DNA of 64,000 nt from Galeopsis tetrahit (taxonomy: Eukaryota > Streptophyta > Magnoliopsida > Lamiales > Lamiaceae). The position numbers and the translations under genes are program-made. The DNA lies in NCBI GenBank assembly GCA_963675135.1, contig OY776119.1, positions 43,275,198 through 43,339,197 of the forward strand, written 5' to 3'. Position 1 is the first letter of the stretch; each line of letters begins with the position of its first letter. Shown here piece after piece: positions 44,588-54,009 of this stretch. The notes beneath the pieces are model-generated. The model worked only from the letters and a program-made list of their open reading frames with translations, did no database searches and was not told where the DNA came from.

Positions 44588-45278
44588 TTTCAATTCAACT
44601 TTTACTTTTGATGAATGGAGTCTTTTCAGCATCACTCCAACTTTCACTTTTGATGAATGGAGTCTGAAACGGTTTCTGGGCCCTCATGCTTCAATTCTAT
44701 GGGAGATTGGGAGCAGTACTAATGGCTGTGAGGGGGATTTCATTTTATTTAGTTTTCATTTTAACACACGGTCACATTCATTAAATATAAAAATAGTGCA
44801 TGTAGATATTTATGGAAACAAATCGCACGGGGTACGTAGTCATTGACCCATTCTACTAGTGCGCTACACACGTTAAATCCATGCATTATCATGCGCTGAG
44901 CAATTTTTCCTCCATTATTAATTTTTTTCTAGGTTTCTGATATAGAAAATTGTATTTTGAGAAAAAAATATTAAATTTCAATTTTTTACCTGATTTTCTT
45001 CTTATGATCAAAATTTGTGTTTCATGAATCTCATTTCGTAGGTCGATCATATTCTATTTTTTTTTTTTTTTTGGTCCAATCAAGTAGGTCAATGTTTTTG
45101 AGAAATTTTGTGAAAATATTAATTAGAATACAGTCGCACAAAATGATAGTTACGAGACGATCTCACACAAGGCCTCTTATTCTATTTATATGTACAAATT
45201 GTTCCTTTATATGCATTTAACATCAAACGGACAATATATCATAGACCTCCCATTTTATTTATATGTGCGCATGTATTA
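44584..45278. repeat. Block present only in copy B, related to 47690-48340
   Basis: GATGAATGGAGTCTGAAACG, GTTTCTGGGCCCTCATGCTT (44650-44690) recurs at 47708-47745. From 44936 to 45278 the sequence follows 48050-48340: TATAGAAAATTGTATTTTGA, TCATGAATCTCATTYCGTAG, GGTCCAATCAAGTAG and ACAGTCGCACAAAATGATAG. The two blocks are diverged copies of one repeat, interrupted at different points by a Harbinger-type element (here) and a solo LTR (there). Confidence 0.8.
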
Positions 45279-46201
45279 GACTACCCACATCCGTTGGGTC
45301 GTGACCCAATTGGGAATTAAAAAAAAAAAAAGAAAAATGTGAAATGGGCTGCGACCGCTGGGGAAGAGGAGTGGCAGAAAACCTAAATCTCAACTTTGAC
45401 CAAATTTCCCTCTCCAATTAAAAAATGCCATGTGTCGACCATCTATTGGTTAATTAGATTTTATATGGATAAATTAGTATATTGTAAATATTGTGGATAA
45501 TATGCATTTAAAAAAAAAAAAATTATATCCTTAATTCTCTATAAATAGACACCAATATTGATATATTTTGGAACACAATTTAAAACTCTCTCATGATCCA
45601 AGTGAATTTTTAATGGATGATCCTGCAAATGATGATCAACGTTTTCAATACTCGACGGAACGCATTGCGAGTCTGTCCACTTATATGAGTAATAGGGAAC
45701 AACTTCGCGATAGAGAAGCTCACACCGTTTTAAGAGACAACTTGATTGAGCATATTTGGCAAAAATTTGGAACTCCTACGAATTAATATGTAATTTGCAT
45801 CTTATGTATTTGTAATTTTTTATTTCATGCATCTATTTAATTTCGGGTATTTGTAGTTTATTTCTTTTTAATTTCGTATTTTAACTCTTGTAATTGTAAT
45901 TTATTTATTGTATTTTATTTTAAATTTATGGTAAATTATTTCCCTTGATATAATTATATTTTTAGAATATTAAATTATTTATATATTTTTTATACATTTT
46001 AAATATAATAAATATTTATTATATAATATATTTAATTAATAAATAATAAAATAATAATTGTTATTTTAGGTTGAGTTGGGTTGTGGATGTGAGTAAAAAA
46101 AGATAAAATTGGGTTGAGTTGTAGGTTGTATATGTGGAGGAGAGAGAAATTAATATTTTATTGAAGGTTGGGTTGGGGAGGGGTTATGGATGTGGGTAGT
46201 C
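45279..46201. mobile_element. PIF/Harbinger-type element, 923 bp
   Basis: Ends are inverted: GACTACCCACATCCGTTGGG at the left and, reverse-complemented, GACTACCCACATCCATAACC at the right. TTA flanks it at 45276-45278 and 46202-46204. The related locus at 49330 lacks it (GCATGTATTACAGGTTGG), which confirms the edges. It retains a C-terminal scrap of transposase-like coding. Confidence 0.9.
45568..45786 (+). pseudogene. C-terminal remnant of a Harbinger-type transposase
   Basis: The frame ends with REAHTVLRDNLIEHIWQKFG, close to the C-terminus of plant Harbinger-derived nucleases as I recall it (a helix ending in LxxDLIEHxW). Only about 72 codons remain, without any DDE catalytic segment, so no activity is expected. 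It sits centrally in the 923-bp element, suggesting an internal deletion derivative of a full transposon. Confidence 0.6.
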
Positions 46202-46469
46202 TTACAGGTTGGTTTAGAGTTAGTGAAATAAAAGTAGTGCAAGTAAATATTATTTGCGAACAAAGAAGTTTGATAATGGTATGCGGCAATAATCCCATAT
46301 GCGCTTGAATTTCACGGGTTACAACTGTGAAACTAATGCGTTAAACAACATACTTTGTGACATTTATTATTTTTTCTTGCTTTTAGATTTGAAAGTTTTT
46401 TATTGCGACAAAAAAATGGTTGAATTTCTTTTATGACATCATTCTATTATCATCAAATAATTTGTGAAA

Positions 46470-46679
46470 CTGTGTCACAAATCTCATTTCTTGCGTCGCA
46501 TATTATTTCTTAGGAAACAACAAGTAAGCCCAAAAGAAACAATAAATATGGGGAATATTAATTATTGGGAATATTATTATAAATATATGTTTAATAATAA
46601 CTCATCAGCTGGCATCCTTACCCTTGCCACTCCGAGCTACAGTCAGAAATGCACTAGCAATAGCTTCTAGTACGTACCC
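46470..46679. repeat. Copy B continuation of the duplication
   Basis: Matches 3279-3485 with only two or three changes (for example CTTGCCACTCC here, CTTGCGTCTCC in copy A). Similarity ends abruptly after AGTACGTACC in both copies. Confidence 0.92.
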
Positions 46680-46721
46680 TGGTTGTTGGAGGATGGTATC
46701 TTGTACTCAGCCTCCGTGTAT

Positions 46722-47170
46722 TCACAACAGCCTGCTCCGATCCTCCTTTTTGGCCTCAGAACCCAGTAAATTGAGGTCGATCAGCAGCTGTGATTGAGAG
46801 GGTTCGATGCTCTCACGTGGACTGACTTGAGTGACGGATGATTCATGAACGTCTGAAGAGCAATGAGACATCCCTATTCCAATGTGGGTAGTCGAGGAAT
46901 GAATTACCCCGTGTCTTGTATCTTCGTTGCCATTACCAGTTAATCCCTTACAGCGTTTGCTAATGGGAGCTATTTTATCAACACTGTCTTGCTTCTGCTT
47001 TCGACTAGAGGTCTTCGTGACCTTTCGAGGCTTCTTCGACACTGATGATTCCCCACCAGATTTAGTTATCAGCAACAGACACATCGACTATGATAGGCGG
47101 GAATATCTGTTGTGTCGTCTGATTCAACGTCTTCACGAGGACCGTCAGAAATAACCTTATTTGAGACTTG
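46722..47170 (-). pseudogene. Host-gene fragment, ELM2/SANT-like protein (locus 2, C-terminal part)
   Basis: On the minus strand the open frame encodes LLITKSGGESSVSKKPRK, a Lys/Arg-rich stretch (KTSSRKQKQ) that could serve as a nuclear signal, and QSQLLIDLNLLG near the end. Upstream, past a frameshift near 47090, TTDIP recalls the locus 1 fragment. LIDLNL fits an EAR-like repression motif and is common at the end of plant ELM2/SANT proteins as I remember them. No start, no promoter and a broken frame: a gene remnant. Identity of the parent gene is inferred. Confidence 0.5.
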
Positions 47171-47737
47171 TGAAGGAATTAAGTTGATTTTGAAAGGAAT
47201 CTCAAGATTTCATGAAAATAATACTGCCTTTAAATTTAATTTGACAAAAACCCATCCTGCAAGTGAATTGCACGTGCTAAAACTATATTATCTCACGCGC
47301 TGAGCAGATTTTATACATTATTATTTTTTGGTATATAGTTTGTAAGATTTGGAAAATTATATTTTGAGTGAAAATTATCAAATTTCTATTATTGTCATTA
47401 TTTTATTATCATTAAAACTTGAGTGATGGTGCGCGTGCATTGCACGTGTCGCGAGTGCGCATCTCCACAACCAACATCCATATTAAAACGGTGTAATCTC
47501 ATGTGCTGAGCAGTTTTCCCCATGTACACTTTTCTTGCTTGAGTTTCGACCTTTTGATCAGTTTTCCCCATAATAGAAGGCGATCCCTGCACCGATGTCT
47601 TTAGTTTCAACGAATCACCTCACCTCAACGAAATTCTTTTCAAAGATGTACAAGGAAACGAGGAAACTAGCCTTCTCAGCATCACTGCATGCAACTTTCA
47701 CTGTTGATGAACGGAGTCTGAAACGGTTTCTGGGCCC

Positions 47738-48022
47738 TCATGCTTCTGACATTTGATCTCTGTTAATGGTATGGGAAACCTGATCATAAACTGCACAACT
47801 GAATGTGTGATTGGGCTCCATTAAGTGGAGGAAGTTCAGCCTGATATTCATCTCCAATTCGAGGTGAAACTTCTGGTTCTTCAGATGCATCGTGCAATCG
47901 TACACGATATGCACGAAGTTGGCCTCTCCACTTTCAGCATTGTCTGATGAAAGTACTTGCTCATCAGGAATATGATCAATGCAATCTCCATTCTGATTTA
48001 AAGGACTCGAAGACATCTGCAA
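47738..48022 (-). pseudogene. Host-gene fragment, locus 2 (N-terminal part)
   Basis: A minus-strand open frame of about 94 codons: SSSPLNQNGDCIDHIPDEQ, then ESGEANFVHIVYDC. A different frame in the middle reads PRIGDEYQAELPPLNG, which looks more like the natural continuation (ELM2-like IGxxYQAExP), suggesting a frameshift near 47885. It lies upstream, in coding order, of the 46722-47170 fragment. The corresponding piece at locus 1 is at 4875-5015. Confidence 0.5.
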
Positions 48023-48340
48023 ATGAAACCAACAAAATGTTCATTAGGTTTCACATATAGAAAATTGTATTTTGAGAGATCAAAAATTATTAAATTTCTA
48101 TTTTTGACATTTTATTATTATCAAAATTTGTGCAAAACTGCTTCATGAATCTCATTCCGTAGGTCAGAAACTATTTTTTTGGTCCAATCAAGTAGTTCAA
48201 TGTTTTTGAGAAAAAAATTCAAAATATGAATTAGAATACAGTCGCACAAAATGATAGTTACGAGACAATCTCGCACAAGGCCTCTTATTCTATTTATATG
48301 CACAAATTGTTCCTTTATCTGCATTTAATATCAACCGGAC

Positions 48341-49288
48341 TGTCAAGATGATTCCGATCGGTTAGACGTCTCCAACTAATTAGAACACTTGAATATAGAA
48401 GAAATAACTGCTCTAGGATAGTAATTCAGAAAAGTAATCAACGAGACAAACAACACACAAGGATTTAAGTGGTTCGATCAATGTGATCTACATCCACTGG
48501 ACCAGACTAGTACTTCTTTGATTGATAAAGAATGTTTACACACTCATTCACTCGGAATTGGATATTTCCTCACTTCACTCGTGAACTCACACAACTCAAA
48601 GAATACAATAACGTACTAAATCTCTCATCCCAAAAAGGTGTCAACCTTTACAATGTACACAAACAAGAGTATATAAAGACCAAAGGTAGTTGCTGCTGTT
48701 AGGAACTGTTTTGAGTAGTTATCAACCGTTTGCAACCGCTTGTAACAACCCATGTGCTCTGTTATTGCCCAACTGAAATGGTAGTTATGCCCTCAAGTTG
48801 TTGTAACTGTAAAACTGTTAGTTAAACTAACTAACTTTGAACCAGAAGACTTGTCCATAAAGATCAGATCACTACTTAGTGTTCTGATACCCAACTCTTC
48901 TGCTCTGATGATCAAAAGCTAACTCTACTGATAGACTTCATACTGTGCTGATCTTAACTGCACTGACCAAGTACTGTGCTGACCCAAGTACTGTGCTGAT
49001 CTGGTACTGTGCTGACCCAAGTACTGAGCTGATCTACTCTGCTGAAGTACTGATCTTGGTACACTCTGCTGAAGTACTGATCTTAGTCCAGTCTGCTGAA
49101 GTACTGATCTTAGTCCAGTACTGTGCTGATCTTACTGTGCTGATCCCAACTGTGCTGAACTCTAAGCATCACCTTCTCATCTGATTGAAACCCTTCAACT
49201 CATCTCATAAGGCCTAAGTCATCTTATCTGATCCTATCAGCTCAGTAGTTTACTGTGCTGATTTTGAGATTATGAGGTAACACTCACA
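48341..49288 (+). mobile_element. Solo LTR, 948 bp, 5-bp target duplication
   Basis: It starts TGTCAAGATGATTCC and ends GGTAACACTCACA (TG...CA). CGGAC at 48336-48340 and 49289-49293 is the target duplication; the related block at 45228 has the empty site (CAAACGGACAATATATCA). TATATAAA at 48670-48677 marks plus orientation. The 3' third (48940-49165) is a degenerate tandem of TACTGTGCTGA(T/C) units. No coding sequence or primer site adjoins, so the internal region was lost, presumably by LTR-LTR recombination. Confidence 0.95.
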
Positions 49289-49386
49289 CGGACAATATAT
49301 CATAGACCTCCCATTTTATTTATATGTGCATGTATTACAGGTTGGTGGGGAGTTAGTGATATAAAATATAGTGCAAGTAAATATTA

Positions 49387-50000
49387 TTGGATACGGGTCG
49401 TTTGGGGTGAGGCGGGTGTGGGTTGGGTACGGGTTGGGATGGGTCGGGTGTGGGTGCGGGTTGGGTTGGTCGAGTGCGGAAGTGGGTTTAAAGAACGATT
49501 GGGTTCGCTTGGTCGAGTGCGGAAGTGGGTTTAGAGAACGATTCGTAAATCGGATACCCATAGCCAATTATTAGAGAAAAAATATGGGTTTCATCACTAA
49601 CGTACATTTGCAACAAAATTAAAATATTTATCGCAAAAAAAGTAAGGAGCTACTATTTTAGACACGAAAAAAACGTGTTGGTGCGTATCAGAAAACAATA
49701 TATATGTATATATATTTCCAATTTCATTGTAGATATATACTCTTAAATTGAGTACTGATGGATGTATCCTTAAAATGATCTGATAATTATTTATTTTATG
49801 CGTATATATATATTGACGGGAAAAAGAAAAAAAAAATTGCCATTATTGAATACAAATTACAGTATACAATAGTAGCGTAAAGATTAAGTAGGGGTGTCAA
49901 ATCATGGAAAGGATTAATTAATTTGATGATGAGTTAATAATAATATTGGACAGCTTTTTTAATTGTGTCTATATTTTTTGAATTAAAAGGAGATTTTTGT
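49387..50000. repeat. G-rich tract plus flanking repeat, copy 1
   Basis: The strand is rich in GGGTTGGGTACGGGT-like text (49389-49470), then has an internal duplication of GGTCGAGTGCGGAAGTGGGT. Downstream it continues as AT-rich DNA ending GAGATTTTTGTC. Copy 2 occupies 63350-64000 and reaches the window end. Both contain TTTATCGCAAAAAAA, the wording of the 151-bp CACTA repeats, so this is probably part of that family's 3' region. Confidence 0.75.
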
Positions 50001-50986
50001 CGGAGTTCCAATTCATTCATTAATTTGTATGTTTATTCTATACCAATATGAAGTATTAAATTTACACAAATACTTGTGTGTATACATACATGTAATTGGT
50101 ATCACTTGATACAAATTTTTAAATGGATGAATGTTACCCATGAATTATGATAAATACAATATAATATTAGTTCAAATAAGATAAGGGGGCAACCCATAAA
50201 TTTATTACTAAGTTTGGGAAAACTAGTCTTGTCACAACTTTGGACATGCAACTAGACATCTATTACTATGTTAAAGGGGGAGTTGCGCTAAAATGGCCAG
50301 TTTCCTCCCGATGGCAGGTAAGCGGTTTTAATACGTGTCAATTGTTCGTCTCTCCCTTCATCGTTCTCTTTCTATCCATTTTTCTACCTTGTTTCGTTTC
50401 TAAAAATTTCTCAGATTTTCTATTTCTTTCACTCCGTCTGCCGCCAATTTGTATCCGCAACAATTCAGTGTGCTTAGTCGTCGTCGCCGTTCTTACGCCC
50501 CCCAATCTCCGTCGTTGTCAAAGTTTCAAGAAAGGTAATTTTTTGGTGTAATTTTCTTTTAAATTGTTGGTCCGTTTCTCGCGTCTCATTGAATTTTAAT
50601 TTGAATCTCACATTTTTTGAGTTGTCTTGCTGCCGTCCATTTCACTACTTCTCTCAATTAGGGGTTTTTTTGGCAGCTACAGAGGTAGGTTGGGGTTTAA
50701 TTAATTTGGGGTTTTTGCATATCTTCTCATGGACTTTGTTTATGTATATGGATTGAAATCATCCAAGCACTGGAATATCAATGCTGGCGGCTATGGGAAT
50801 TAGAGGTGGAAGGGGTTCGAGTCGGTGGTGTTGTTGACTCATTTGTTTCCTAACACAAATGTTGAATAATACTGAATTTACTAATGAAATTTAAAATTAA
50901 TAAAATTTATTGCAATTAATAGAACTACACAGTACCTTTGTTAAATAATAATCTGTGATTAGCATTTCCTAGTACATCAATAAAAG
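50001..50986. other. Gene-leader-like region without an assignable gene
   Basis: 50330-50535 is C/T-rich and ends AAGTTTCAAGAAAG/GTAATT, resembling a 5' untranslated exon with a splice donor. A 103-codon frame (50240-50551) lacks any recognisable domain and is probably not translated. After 50700 the sequence has no clear signal. Confidence 0.3.
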
Positions 50987-51002
50987 AACTACAATTCTCA
51001 GA

Positions 51003-51885
51003 TGTCAAAAAACTCTCTCTCTCTCTCTAAATTTCCTCTCGCTTCTCTCTAACCTTTCTTCCCCAACCTTTCTCCCCCAACCTTTCTTCCCCAATTAAAA
51101 TCACCGCCGGCGTAGCTTGAAATCACACAAAATCACACAAAATCGCCTATTTTCTGTACAGAAAGTAAGTTGCGCCGCCGTGCCACTTGAAATTCCGGCG
51201 CCTGCCGCCGCGCCGCTTGCAACACCGCCGTGAGCCGCCGCGTCGCTTGTCAAACCCCAACGCTCCATTTGCAGAGTCGCCGCCTGTCGCGCCGCCTGTA
51301 GCGCCGCTGCACCGATTTTCTATTGGGCGAAGGGTTTCTTTTTAGGGATTTAGTTGGGATCAATGGGTGAATCTCCCCGTCGGAGCCACGGTGACCGATC
51401 GGGTGAGTCATCCGTCTGATCCCATTTTATTTCGTTTTTTTCCTTTCTGCATGTTTATTTAGTCTGTTTTTTAGTTTAGATCTGGTCTTTTTAGGTTCGT
51501 TTTTTCTTCCGATGCCGTTATTTTCTGCTTTCGGTATTTTCCCTGTAGCTGTCGCTATTTTTCCCGCTGGTTTGTCTTCTTTCCTGTTATGATGGGTTTT
51601 CTTCCCGTTTTCGGGTTTTCCCATGGTGGCACTTTGGTGTGTCTGTTGGAGCTGGTAGGCATTGGGTCCGTTTCTTATGTGGTTTGGGAGGTTTGTAGCA
51701 CGGCTGTTGCTATCTTCTTAGATCACGGAGTTTCGAGGTTTGCTGGTTGTTCGTTGATCCTTCCACCCTCTCACGATTGAGTCTGGAAATTGTGATCTTT
51801 TGGTAGAATTTGCTGTTTGGATAGGTGAGGGCAGATGATATGTAATTTAACCCCTATCTGTAATTCTACTATCTTCAAAAAAAAA
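51003..51885 (+). mobile_element. Non-LTR retroelement-like insertion, 883 bp, 16-bp target duplication
   Basis: AACTACAATTCTCAGA occurs at 50987-51002 and 51886-51901. The insert ends in a poly(A) run (51877-51885 and on), as expected for target-primed retrotransposition in plus orientation. It starts with (CT)n and a C-rich leader, then a GC-rich segment with many GCCGCC/CGCCGC words (51100-51320). ATG at 51363 opens MGESPRRSHGDRSG and stops soon after. The head looks like a LINE 5' end and the tail like a LINE 3' end, so it is probably an internally deleted LINE; a processed transcript is the alternative. A 63-codon frame at 51589-51780 has no recognisable domain. Confidence 0.8.
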
Positions 51886-51936
51886 AACTACAATTCTCAG
51901 AGTATTAAGAAAAATATATATAAGCTTACATTTATT

Positions 51937-53035
51937 TTTCATATGTTAAACATAAATTTTCAGATTGTAGACAACTAAATTGACTTTGGTTCTATTTTGT
52001 TTGTTTGTGTTGGTGATAATTTTGTCACCAACTGGATTTAGTAATTTGATAATTGTTGGTGCGGATTGATACACTCTTTTCCATTTAATTATTACCTGCA
52101 ATTGATTTGTTTTCTGCTGATTGATTACATCTGAACGAGAGATTAGATTATGATTGTTGTACATTTATATGCTGATTGGTAAATTGTTACTTGAGATCAT
52201 CTTAATCTAAATTGCGAAATTGTTACTTTCCTTCTTCATGCCGCTACTCTGTGTCTGCTTTTTCATTTTTTTTTCTCCCTCATCTTCCCATGTCTAATAT
52301 TTTGTTTTTTCTTTGTGTTCTCAGATTTTTTTTAGCGTGTATAAGCTTTTTTTTTTTTTTTTTTTGATGGGGCACAATAGGTGCCTGTACATTGTAATTT
52401 GATGTACATATTGTTTAAGGCACAATAGGTGCCTGTACATTGTAATCTGATGTACGCAAGGTTACATGAGTATAAGCTATCCAAAAAGTAGAAAGGAATT
52501 ATCACAGTGGTCTAACACATTCGAAGCCAATTAGGTGCTATAGTTTGCAGAGTATAGACAGGATTAAGCATCCAATCCGAGAAGGTAGCAGTATTTCTCA
52601 GTAAATTTCTCACCCTCACCCAGCTCCATAAGTTGCCTTTAATTTCGTCCATCACCTTGTTAATATTCTAGCTCCAAAGTGTATATAAACTTTCTCTAGA
52701 TGTTAAACACAAATTTTCAGATTATAGACAACTAAAATGACTTTGCTTCTATTTTGTTGCTTCTATTCCACACTTCAGGTTGATATATTTTTTTCCAAAT
52801 AATTATTACCTGCAACTGATGTGTTTTTTTGTTAGTGATTAGATTATAATTGTTGTACATTCATACGCTCACCAAGTGTTTGATAAATCGTTTTTTGAGA
52901 TCATCTTCATCTAAATTGTTACTTTCCTCTTCCTGCCGCTGCTCTGTGTCTGTGTTTTATTTTTTATTTCTCCCTGATCTTTTGTATGTCTAAAATTTTG
53001 TTTGGTTTCTTGTGTTCTCAGGTTTTTTTTTGGCG
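51937..53035. repeat. Direct duplication of an intron-like segment (about 0.4 kb each)
   Basis: 51937-52343 and 52697-53035 match in order: TGTTAAACAYAAATTTTCAG, GACAACTAAA, AATTATTACCTGCAA, TTGTTGTACATT, GAGATCATCTT, CTCTGTGTCTG and TTTGTGTTCTCAG. Each copy ends with a T-rich tract and TTCTCAG like a 3' splice site. The spacer 52344-52696 includes the LINE fragment at 52348. Confidence 0.8.
52348..52469 (-). mobile_element. 5'-truncated LINE 3' end, 122 bp, with internal duplication
   Basis: A T-run on the plus strand followed by two copies of GGCACAATAGGTGCCTGTAC, ATTGTAATYTGATGTAC. GTATAAGCT flanks it at 52339-52347 and 52470-52478. Confidence 0.75.
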
Positions 53036-53415
53036 CGTTTCTCAAGTTCCAGTTCCAGGTATAATTACACATTATTTGAAATTGTTGTGTAGTCAACTAA
53101 AATATTCTTATTATTCGAGGTTGTCAAAGAAAGGTGTGTTCTTATTCGTGGTAATAGACATGAGCATCCTAGCGCCACTTACCATAATTGTCCACAAAGC
53201 CATCATTATTCATTCATTTATTTTCCTTATTTCAACTTCAACAGTGTCTTGTTGCCTTAGGTTATGTTTCTCATATGTAGCAAATTAGGAAAAAACCGAC
53301 TATAACAACTTTGTATGGATTAAAGCGTCATTTTTTTAAAATCCTATTTACTTTACCCACTTTTTATGGGTATTTATTTGTATAGATTTGAAGGTTCATT
53401 TATATACTTTTTTCA

Positions 53416-53939
53416 TGTCAAAATCAAAAGCAAATGAAATTGTAATTCCTGTTCTTTTTGCCATTCTTGTTTTTAGTGGTTAGGAGAGTTAGGATGGAGT
53501 AGTTAGCGTTCTTGTCTGTCTAGGTTTTTATTTGTTTAGGGACTTAATAAACGGGAACTAGAACTAAATACACGGGAAGATAATGTATTCTTCGGTGTAC
53601 ATTAAATGATACAACTACTGATCATAACTCCTAACAAGGATGAACGCACAGTATAAGTGTTACTTGAATAGTGCATACTTTGGAATGAAAGCCTCCTTCG
53701 GTATTTATAGACAAAATAGCCGAGTTCTAGAGCCTTCCATATAAGATCTTATTTTTTAGGATCTCCACTTCTTTGATCTCTCTAGATCCTTCTTCCATCT
53801 TCCAGGTCGTTCTAAGATGCTCCAGGCTCTTCTAGCATGTCCTCCAACATTCTGGAATCTTCCAGGTTCCAAACTCTTGTAGAAGCTTCTAGAATCGTCC
53901 CTGAATGTGAGAGCATTTAGTCCAACATTTAATGTAACA
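53416..53939 (-). mobile_element. Solo LTR, 524 bp, minus orientation, with heat-shock elements
   Basis: The plus strand starts TGTCAAAATC and ends AATGTAACA; TTTCA lies at 53411-53415 and 53940-53944. In minus orientation the LTR begins TGTTACATTAAATG, carries two perfect three-unit heat-shock elements, then a TATA box (TCTATAAATA, about 53703-53712). No coding sequence flanks it. It sits just upstream of the decayed TNP2 gene. Orientation is inferred from the TATA box and the placement of the heat-shock elements upstream of it. Confidence 0.9.
53850..53894 (-). promoter_or_regulatory. Two perfect heat-shock elements in the solo LTR
   Basis: TTCTGGAATCTTC (53850-53862) and GAAGCTTCTAGAA (53882-53894) each have three alternating GAA/TTC blocks with two-base gaps, the consensus bound by heat-shock factors. 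They lie about 140-190 bp upstream of the minus-strand TATA box. Further half sites (CTTCCA, GGTTCC) cluster around them. Confidence 0.75.
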
Positions 53940-54009
53940 TTTCAGAAAGAACTTAGAATAAATCACGAAAGGTAAAGTTAAGATGTTGTTGATAATGTTA
54001 AAGCATTTA

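Noticed and set aside
53416..53939. A host heat-shock gene promoter
   Set aside because: TG/CA ends and the TTTCA duplication show an LTR, and no heat-shock gene follows the TATA box.
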